From assembly GCA_946529195.1 (NCBI GenBank), contig CAMMZE010000016.1, forward strand, positions 1-12,120: a stretch of 12,120 nucleotides of DNA, given 5' to 3'. The stretch is from an uncultured Lachnospiraceae bacterium (GTDB lineage Bacteria > Bacillota_A > Clostridia > Lachnospirales > Lachnospiraceae). This document shows positions 7,045 to 12,120 of the stretch, piece by piece; position 1 is the first letter of the stretch, and every line of letters starts with the position of its first letter. Both the position numbers and the translations under genes were made by a program. The notes beneath the pieces were generated by a model. That model searched no databases, was not told where the DNA came from, and worked only from the letters and a program-made list of their open reading frames with translations.

Positions 7045-7854
7045 TCAGCGCCCACAGTCCCGAATGGCCTCGGTCATCAGAATGCAGCGCTTGTTTTCCT
7101 TAACGTCATGAACCCGGACAAAACTGCAGCCGGCCATAACAGCCAATACCGTCGTAGTCAGTGTCCCTTCCAATCTCTCCCCGGCGGGAAGTCCCAGTGT
7201 ATTGCCGATAACAGATTTGCGGGAAGTGCCCAGAAGCCACGGAATACCGGGGATCATCCATTCTTTCATCTTCTGCAGGACCATCAGATTCTGCTCTGTG
7301 CTTTTGGCAAAGCCGATCCCGGGATCCAGAATGATCCGGTCTTTGGAAATTCCAAGGGACAGAGCATTGGCAAAAATCTGCTTCATATCCTCCTGAAAAT
7401 CTGCGGCAAAATCAGCATAGACAGGCTCTTTCCGGTTATGCATCAGGCAGCAGGCTGCGCCCGCCTCCCTGATATAAGCTGCCATCTCCGCATCAATCAG
7501 CCCCTCAACCGTATTGATCAGATTACATCCGGCTGCAAGAGCCTCCCGGGCAACAGCTGCTTTTGTGGTATCTGCGGAGACCGGGATGTCCGTATTTTCC
7601 CTGATCAGCTCAAGAGCCGGGAGCAGACGATCCATTTCTTCCTGCTCACTCACGGCAATATGGCCCGGTCTGGTTGATTCCGCTCCCAGATCGATCAGGT
7701 CTGCCCCTTCTTTTTCCATGCGAAGGACTGTCCGGACCAGATCATCCGGATCTGTATGCCGGCTTCCCTCGTAAAAAGAATCCGGCGTTACATTTACGAT
7801 AGCCATCAGATAGGTATGATGTTCTGTATCAAAATCTCTTGCGCCGATTCTCAT
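7045..7854 (-). CDS. folP: Dihydropteroate synthase
   Basis: Condenses 6-hydroxymethyl-dihydropterin pyrophosphate, the product of the next gene, with p-aminobenzoate to give dihydropteroate; it is the sulfonamide target. The TIM-barrel motifs are all present in order: MAIVNVTPDSF, GADLIDLGAESTRPG, the DTTKAAVA loop, NLINTVEGL, LMHNRKEP, ILDPGIGFAKS, LGTSRKSVIG and VRVHDVKE. Two positions differ from common forms: MAIVN where MGILN is usual, and INT where IND is usual; the pterin-binding Asn is kept. I place the start at the ATG at 7854, because AAGGAG lies 9 bases upstream and MRIGARDFD matches the family N-terminus. That gives 269 residues. An ATG at 7872 overlaps the HD gene stop (TGATG), has a weak ribosome site and would add six residues. 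Confidence 0.95.
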   Translation of the reverse strand: MRIGARDFDTEHHTYLMAIVNVTPDSFYEGSRHTDPDDLVRTVLRMEKEGADLIDLGAESTRPGHIAVSEQEEMDRLLPALELIRENTDIPVSADTTKAAVAREALAAGCNLINTVEGLIDAEMAAYIREAGAACCLMHNRKEPVYADFAADFQEDMKQIFANALSLGISKDRIILDPGIGFAKSTEQNLMVLQKMKEWMIPGIPWLLGTSRKSVIGNTLGLPAGERLEGTLTTTVLAVMAGCSFVRVHDVKENKRCILMTEAIRDCGR

Positions 7855-7871
7855 CCTTTTTTGCTCCTTCA

Positions 7872-8357
7872 TCAGACCAGAATTGTCTTATTCTTCTTGC
7901 TGTCCGGCCAGAAACACTCTTCCTCCGCCTGGCAGTCAAAGCAAAGACGTGACAGTTTATCTGCCTTTTTGATCAGGCCGGAAAGGGTTCCCGGTATCTG
8001 TGCCTCGGGCATTCCCCTGTGATCATGGACTGCCTTCAGAATCTCCTGCTGTTCCTGCGGATCATAGTCCGTTTGTTTCAGGATTTCCTGTGCCAGCATA
8101 TAGCCGGCTTCCTCATGCGGAATCCCATCCCTGTACTCACTGGCTCTTCCGATATCATGCAGGAGGGCAGCCCCGTATATGAGGTCTTTCCTGATGTGCA
8201 TCTCTTCTTCCAGATTGATGATAAAGGCAATCCTCGCGACATCCAGGCAGTGCTGCAGTCCATGCAGACAAAAGATCCTGCCTTTTTCACAATTGCGGAT
8301 CTTTTCCATCGTGTCCTTATACAGCGGATTTGTCATGATCTGCCCAACTCTGTCCAT
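7872..8357 (-). CDS. Small HD-domain phosphohydrolase in the folate cluster
   Basis: A 161-residue single-domain protein of the HDIG type. Metal-binding residues are visible: H36 (LQHCLDVA), H67-D68 (LLHDIG), H81 (PHEEAG), H111 (VHDHRG) and D133 (KADKLS). No membrane segment or signal peptide is seen. The C-terminus carries three cysteines in CX2CX5C spacing (C139, C142, C148), which may bind metal or be structural. The gene begins 12 bases after folC with a purine-rich GGGGAAG before its ATG and ends 1 base into the longest folP frame. Members of this family hydrolyse phosphate esters or nucleotides, but the substrate cannot be read from sequence. Its place between folC and folP makes dephosphorylation of a dihydroneopterin phosphate a reasonable hypothesis. 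The HD call is secure; the role is inference. Confidence 0.85.
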   Translation of the reverse strand: MDRVGQIMTNPLYKDTMEKIRNCEKGRIFCLHGLQHCLDVARIAFIINLEEEMHIRKDLIYGAALLHDIGRASEYRDGIPHEEAGYMLAQEILKQTDYDPQEQQEILKAVHDHRGMPEAQIPGTLSGLIKKADKLSRLCFDCQAEEECFWPDSKKNKTILV

Positions 8358-8369
8358 ATCTTCCCCTTA

Positions 8370-9632
8370 TTATTTCCGGTATTTTTCGGTGACTCTGCAG
8401 AAATCTCTGTACGCTGACAGAGTTCCGCACTGGATGGCGGCTGTATTCTCCGGCATTTCCGATTTCCATATTTCATACTGGTCCCAGGCCTGCTTAAGAG
8501 ATGCCGCGGCATAGATGCTTTCAAATAAACCCTGAGCCGCTTTTGCCAGATCCTGCGCAGGCAGGGCACGGACAGAATCAGGCGCAAAGGTTATGAGTCT
8601 GCTGCCGGTTTCAGAAAGAATGGCCAGTATTTCCTGATAATTCTTATCTGCCAGAACGCCCATGATCAGGATCAGATCACGGTCCGGTATCAGCTGTCTC
8701 ACGGATTCCCTGAGCTGCCTGGCGGCAGCAGGATTATGGGCCCCGTCATAAATGATCAAAGGGTCTGTCTGTATGATCTCAAAGCGGGCAGGCCAGGTCA
8801 TTTTGCTCAAGCCGCTTCGGATACTTGCCTCATCCGGTTTCAGATCGCCAAGCTCCAGTACTGCCTTTATTGCCAGTGCGGCATTGATCAGCTGGTATGA
8901 GGCCGGAGACTGGATCTGCAGGCCTTTCATTTCTTCAAAATCAAATACCTGCCCTTTTTCAATATCCAGGGATATCCTTCGGACTGCATTTTCCGTCACA
9001 AAACAAAGACTGCAGCCTTTGCGATCCGCCGTCTGGCGTATCTGATCACAGACTTCCTCTGTTCCGGATAAAGCGATGACCGGGCATCCGCTCTTGATGA
9101 TCCCGCACTTTTCCGCAGCGATCTCTGACAGACTTGTCCCAAGATAATCCATATGATCCAGACCAATCTGCGTCAGTACTGAGACAGCCGGATGGACAAT
9201 CACATTTGTGGCATCCATCCTGCCTCCCATACCGCATTCGATCACTGCCAGATCACAGTTTCTTTCCTGAAAATACAAAAAGGCCGCGGCTGTTTCTGTC
9301 TCAAAGGGAGATGGCCTTCCATATTCCTGAAAGAAAGAATCCTCACCTGCCGCAGCAATCTTTTTCTCATAAGCAGCAAGGTCTTCTTTGGAAATAGCCT
9401 GTCCATTGATCCGGATTTCATCTTCCGTTGAAATAAGTGCCGGCGTGTGAAAATGACCAACCCTGTATCCTGCTTCCTGTAAAATAGATACAATAAAAGA
9501 GCCGACAGACCCTTTCCCGTTGGTCCCGGCAATATGGATCGTGCGGACCGCCTCTTCGGGATGGCCAAGGAGCGCCATCAGGCGCTCGATTCGCTCCAGT
9601 CCCGGTGTAATCTCTTTTCCTTTATAGATCAT
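8370..9632 (-). CDS. folC: Folylpolyglutamate synthase / dihydrofolate synthase
   Basis: An ATP-dependent Mur-ligase-fold enzyme that adds glutamate to dihydropteroate and folates. The 420 residues are normal for the family. The N-terminal domain has the P-loop GTNGKGS (36-42, with K40), ECGMGGRMDATN (132-143), GLDHMDYLG (157-165) and the lysine of EKCGIIK (K175), which is carbamylated in relatives. WPARFE (280-285) and YDGAHNPAA (295-303) mark the junction with the C-terminal domain. The usual SPHL-type folate-site motif reads TPAL (63-66) here, and the following NER-type motif is also altered (TEDEIRING). The ATG overlaps the stop of the methyltransferase gene (ATGA). Whether it has both dihydrofolate and folylpolyglutamate synthase activity cannot be told from sequence. 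Confidence 0.95.
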   Translation of the reverse strand: MIYKGKEITPGLERIERLMALLGHPEEAVRTIHIAGTNGKGSVGSFIVSILQEAGYRVGHFHTPALISTEDEIRINGQAISKEDLAAYEKKIAAAGEDSFFQEYGRPSPFETETAAAFLYFQERNCDLAVIECGMGGRMDATNVIVHPAVSVLTQIGLDHMDYLGTSLSEIAAEKCGIIKSGCPVIALSGTEEVCDQIRQTADRKGCSLCFVTENAVRRISLDIEKGQVFDFEEMKGLQIQSPASYQLINAALAIKAVLELGDLKPDEASIRSGLSKMTWPARFEIIQTDPLIIYDGAHNPAAARQLRESVRQLIPDRDLILIMGVLADKNYQEILAILSETGSRLITFAPDSVRALPAQDLAKAAQGLFESIYAAASLKQAWDQYEIWKSEMPENTAAIQCGTLSAYRDFCRVTEKYRK

Positions 9633-10831
9633 TGCCTGTCCATCACCTGGAATATATAAAACTTAAGATAATAGGATTCCTGCGCTCCCCAGAGGATGGG
9701 ATGATCCGGCGACTGGGTGCGGTATTCCACCTGTCTGAGCACTTTATGGGTGCTGGCAGCAGCCTGACGGAGCATTTCCGTAAACATCTCATAATCCACA
9801 AAATGGGAACAGGAACAGGTCACCAGGTACCCGCCGTTTCTGACGAGCATCATACCCTTGCGGTTGATCTCACGGTAACCTTTTATGGCCTTTTTGATAG
9901 AATCACGCGACTTGGTAAAAGCCGGCGGATCCAGAATGACCACATCATAGGTCTGCCCTTTTTCCAGCAATTCCGGAAGCAGGGCAAATACATCTGCAGT
10001 CTGAAAACGGACTCTGTCCTCCAGATGATTCAGAGCACAGTTTTTCTCAGCCTGTCTGATGGCTGTTTCCGAGGCATCCACGCCTGTCACTTCCGCAGCA
10101 CCTGCAATTCCGGCATTTAAGGCAAAGGATCCGGTATGGGTAAAGCAGTCCAGAACGCGGGCTCCTTTGCAGATCTGATGAATGGACAGACGGTTATATT
10201 TCTGGTCCAGAAAGAAACCGGTCTTTTGTCCGTCCCGGACATCGACCAGGTAAGATACTCCGTTTTCTGTGATGGGAACATCCGTCGGAAATGCTTCTCC
10301 AATGAAATCTTTCACCCTGGGAAGACCTTCCTGATCGCGGTATTTCCCGTCACTTCTCTCAAAAATCCCCCGGATCCGGATCCCGTCTTTGGCAAGAATC
10401 TCTTTCATCATATCCGCTATGCGGTATTTGATCCGGTCCATCCCGGCTGCAGAAACCTGAAGTACCAGAACATCTGAATACTTATCAATGACCAGTCCCG
10501 GAAGATAGTCCGCCTCTCCGAATACTATACGGCAGGAGGAGGTATCTACCGTTTTCTTTCTGTGTTCCCATGCAAAAGTAAGCCTTTCACGGAAAAAGGC
10601 ATCATCAATCTGCCTGGATGGATCTCTGGTCAGCATGCGGACCGCAATCCTGGAATCCGGATTATAAAAGCCGGATCCCATAGCATATTCATCAAAATCC
10701 CGTACTTTTACGATGTCGCCTTTATCAGGAGAACCGCTGACAGAAGCAATCTCATTGTCATAGACCCAGCTTCCGCCTGCTTTAAGCGTGCGCCCCTCTC
10801 CCTTTCTTAAATAAATAACAGGTTCTGACAT
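9629..10831 (-). CDS. rlmI: RlmI-like 23S rRNA (cytosine-C5) methyltransferase
   Basis: A 400-residue, SAM-dependent class I RNA methyltransferase. Residues 1-75 look like the PUA RNA-binding domain of the RlmI family (LRKGEGRTLKAGGSWVYDNE, 8-27). The central EEHEE-like part contains the conserved GQKTGFFLDQ (201-210). The catalytic Rossmann domain has motif I LDCFTHTGSFAL (227-238), the acidic ribose-binding VDASE (251-255), DPPAF (301-305) and TCSCS (338-342), whose cysteines C339/C341 are where RlmI-type m5C enzymes hold their nucleophile. E. coli RlmI methylates C1962 of 23S rRNA; the same site is likely here but not proven. The ATG follows the TAA of acpP with no gap, and no strong ribosome site is seen, so expression probably depends on coupling. 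The symbol is given by family resemblance. Confidence 0.9.
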   Translation of the reverse strand: MSEPVIYLRKGEGRTLKAGGSWVYDNEIASVSGSPDKGDIVKVRDFDEYAMGSGFYNPDSRIAVRMLTRDPSRQIDDAFFRERLTFAWEHRKKTVDTSSCRIVFGEADYLPGLVIDKYSDVLVLQVSAAGMDRIKYRIADMMKEILAKDGIRIRGIFERSDGKYRDQEGLPRVKDFIGEAFPTDVPITENGVSYLVDVRDGQKTGFFLDQKYNRLSIHQICKGARVLDCFTHTGSFALNAGIAGAAEVTGVDASETAIRQAEKNCALNHLEDRVRFQTADVFALLPELLEKGQTYDVVILDPPAFTKSRDSIKKAIKGYREINRKGMMLVRNGGYLVTCSCSHFVDYEMFTEMLRQAAASTHKVLRQVEYRTQSPDHPILWGAQESYYLKFYIFQVMDRQ

Positions 10832-11065
10832 TTATGCTTCAATCCCTGCTTCTTTTAAATAGTCAATTACCTTACCGACGGTTGTCAGCTCCTCAAACTT
10901 TTCAGGAGGAATCTCAAATCCGTACTCGTCCTGCAGATCCAGAACCAGACCGAAAAGAGTATAAGAATCGGCTGCAAGGTCTTCCTTAAAGCGTGTCTCC
11001 AGATTGATGACAGAGGGATCAATCTCAAGTTCAGCTGCTAATATTTCTTTGATTTTTTCAAGCAT
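10832..11065 (-). CDS. acpP: Acyl carrier protein
   Basis: A small acidic four-helix carrier of 77 residues. The phosphopantetheine attachment site is S34 in DLAADSYTLF, where most AcpP proteins read DSL. The rest (MLEKIKEILAAELEID, then LQDEYGFEIPPE and TVGKVIDYL) is typical of bacterial ACPs. The ATG at 11065 is chosen because AAAGGA (11075-11080) lies 9 bases upstream; in-frame ATG (11074) and TTG (11083) codons would add three or six residues and disrupt that ribosome site. It is the first gene after the promoter at about 11102-11130. No fatty-acid synthesis gene is next to it, so it could be either the main ACP or a secondary carrier. Confidence 0.92.
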   Translation of the reverse strand: MLEKIKEILAAELEIDPSVINLETRFKEDLAADSYTLFGLVLDLQDEYGFEIPPEKFEELTTVGKVIDYLKEAGIEA

Positions 11066-11101
11066 AGTGTACATTCCTTTCAAGGATAATTTTCTCTTTT
11101 T

Positions 11102-11130
11102 ATCTTAAAACAATTCAATCAATTGGTCAA
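11102..11130 (-). promoter_or_regulatory. Sigma-A-type promoter for the acpP-to-ppk1 unit
   Basis: On the minus strand TTGACC (11125-11130; five of six consensus bases) is followed after 17 bases by TAAGAT (11102-11107; four of six). Transcription would start near 11095, leaving a leader of about 30 bases. It lies about 20 bases downstream of the etfA terminator, as expected for a new transcription unit. An imperfectly centred repeat CAATT-5-AATTG (11111-11125) lies within the spacer. Confidence 0.6.
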
Positions 11131-11148
11131 CTTCTAAATGATCACATT

Positions 11149-11182
11149 AAAAAAGGCGGGGCTTCCGGATGGAAGTCCCGCC
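11149..11182 (-). terminator. Rho-independent terminator after etfA
   Basis: The minus-strand RNA would form a 12-bp stem with one A-C mismatch: GGCGGGACTTCC (from 11182 to 11171) pairs with GGAAGCCCCGCC (11166 to 11155) around the four-base loop ATCC. Six U residues (11154 to 11149) follow directly. The strong GC stem plus U-run is a textbook intrinsic terminator, ending the etf transcript about 34 bases after the etfA stop. Confidence 0.93.
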
Positions 11183-11188
11183 CTGTAT

Positions 11189-11213
11189 CATTTCATGTTG
11201 ATGCATTGAAATG
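11189..11213. repeat. Hairpin in the etfA 3' untranslated region
   Basis: CATTTCA (11189-11195) and TGAAATG (11207-11213) are perfect 7-base inverted repeats with an 11-base loop, located between the etfA stop and the terminator. There is no U-run after it. It could protect the transcript end or be chance in a short region. Confidence 0.4.
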
Positions 11214-11215
11214 GC

Positions 11216-12120
11216 TTATGCTTTCAGCTTCTTGATCTCCTCGATCATAACCGGAAGTACATCCATAGCATTGCCAACGATGCCGACATCCGCTACATCA
11301 AAGATCGGAGCGTCTTCATCTTTGTTAACAGCTACGATATAACCGGAACCGATCATACCGGATACATGCTGAGTAGCACCGGAGATACCGAATGCGAAGT
11401 ATACCTTCGGAGCAACGATCTTACCGGACTGTCCTACCTGATGAGCACGGCTGATCCAGCCTTCCTCATATACAGGTCTTGTACATCCGATCACGCCGCC
11501 GCAAAGATCTGCAAGCTCTTTCAGAGCTGCAAAGTTCTCAGCATTGCCCATTCCACGTCCGCCGGAAACGATAACTTCTGCTTCCTCAAGGTTAACAGAC
11601 TCAGCGATTTCCTGAACAGCATTCTTAACGCAGAACTTGATAGCGTCATCAGCAACAGTGATTGCCTTCTTAACGATCTCGCCTGCCTTGCCAGCTTCCG
11701 GAGCATTCTTCGGAACAGAGCCGCCACGGATGGAAACAACCTTTACAGGAGTCTCGATCTCAACATCGGTAAGGATGCTGCCGCTGTATGCGGGAATGGT
11801 GAACTTGATAGCATCGCCGTCAAGTGCAAGAGCTACAACATCGTTGAGAGCGCCTGCCTCAAGTTTAGCACCGATACGGGGAACCAGGTCCTTACCTACA
11901 GGGGTAGCACCAGTAAATACAGCAGCTGCGTCGAACTCTTTTACAAGCTGGGCAACAGCATCTGCCATAACGTCAGCATTGTAGGACTCAAACTGAGCGC
12001 CTTCCAGAACAACACCGCAATCAGCACCATATTCGATGCCTGCCTTTACGCAATCTTCGCAAGTTGCAACAGCAATAACCTTGCCGCCGTTTGCAACTGC
12101 CTGAGCAGCTGCGATGTTCT
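11216..12120 (-). CDS. etfA: Electron transfer flavoprotein alpha subunit, 5' end missing
   Basis: About 301 codons are visible and the frame stays open to the right edge; roughly 25-45 N-terminal residues are missing relative to usual EtfA lengths. EtfA pairs with EtfB to bind FAD and pass electrons to or from acyl-CoA dehydrogenases; in butyrate-forming Clostridia the complex can bifurcate electrons between crotonyl-CoA and ferredoxin. The FAD-binding C-terminal domain is clear: VSGGRGMGNAENF, the conserved Arg in GCTRPVYEEGW, QVGQSGKIVAPK, FGISGATQHVSGM, VNKDEDAPIF and VADVGIVGNAMDVLP. The last motif has VGN where many relatives have VGD. Codon use looks more biased than in the genes to the left (many GCT, GCA, GAA and AAG codons), in keeping with high expression. 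It is the last gene of its operon, followed by a strong terminator; the operon partner genes lie outside the window. Confidence 0.95.
   Translation of the reverse strand, partial: NIAAAQAVANGGKVIAVATCEDCVKAGIEYGADCGVVLEGAQFESYNADVMADAVAQLVKEFDAAAVFTGATPVGKDLVPRIGAKLEAGALNDVVALALDGDAIKFTIPAYSGSILTDVEIETPVKVVSIRGGSVPKNAPEAGKAGEIVKKAITVADDAIKFCVKNAVQEIAESVNLEEAEVIVSGGRGMGNAENFAALKELADLCGGVIGCTRPVYEEGWISRAHQVGQSGKIVAPKVYFAFGISGATQHVSGMIGSGYIVAVNKDEDAPIFDVADVGIVGNAMDVLPVMIEEIKKLKA

Noticed and set aside
7032..7055. GTG at 7055 as the start of folBK
   Set aside because: It lies inside folP, and the AGGAGG would fall within the coding region; the ATG at 7031 has ideal spacing to that site and gives the usual FolB N-terminus.
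11066..11148. FapR- or FabT-type operator in front of acpP
   Set aside because: I looked for the known lipid-regulator motifs and found no acceptable match; only a short CAATT/AATTG repeat is present.
1..12120. CRISPR array, tRNA or rRNA genes, insertion sequences, prophage or defence genes
   Set aside because: No regularly spaced repeats, transposase or integrase motifs, RNA gene signatures or defence-type domains were seen on either strand; nearly all of the window is filled by identified minus-strand genes.

Overview
All recognisable genes lie on the minus strand, so the window is read from right to left. Strong AGGAGG-type ribosome sites, moderate GC, an EtfA-type flavoprotein, an XpaC/TelA pair and a two-domain Ppx/GppA-HD protein point to an anaerobic Firmicute of the Clostridia, most likely near Lachnospiraceae. 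This assignment rests on protein similarity from memory, not on a search.

Right edge (11149-12120): the 3' part of etfA, with a 3' hairpin and a strong rho-independent terminator closing that operon. A sigma-A-like promoter (about 11102-11130) then starts a tightly packed nine-gene unit: acyl carrier protein, an RlmI-type rRNA cytosine methyltransferase, folC, a small HD phosphohydrolase, folP, a folB-folK fusion, pheA (chorismate mutase-prephenate dehydratase), a Ppx/GppA-HD protein and polyphosphate kinase ppk1. Genes overlap by 1-4 bases or are separated by 0-13 bases, and no terminator is visible inside the unit. Its themes are folate synthesis (FolP, FolB, FolK, FolC), the chorismate branch to phenylalanine, and polyphosphate turnover (PPK1 beside a Ppx-like protein).

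Left edge (1-1376): after a 68-base gap with its own promoter and a perfect 10-bp inverted repeat over the -10 region come xpaC and the start of a gene that is probably telA. These overlap by 8 bases, like the neighbouring xpaC-yaaN pair of Bacillus subtilis.

This is mainly housekeeping sequence. I see no mobile element, CRISPR array, tRNA, rRNA or defence island. The points most worth a second look are the HD protein inside the folate cluster (a candidate for the missing dihydroneopterin-phosphate phosphatase), the Ppx/GppA protein with altered nucleotide/phosphate-binding motifs beside ppk1, a prephenate dehydratase with TLF in place of TRF, and the operator-like palindrome in front of xpaC. 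Start codons of folBK, folP and acpP are set here by ribosome sites and differ from the longest open frames.
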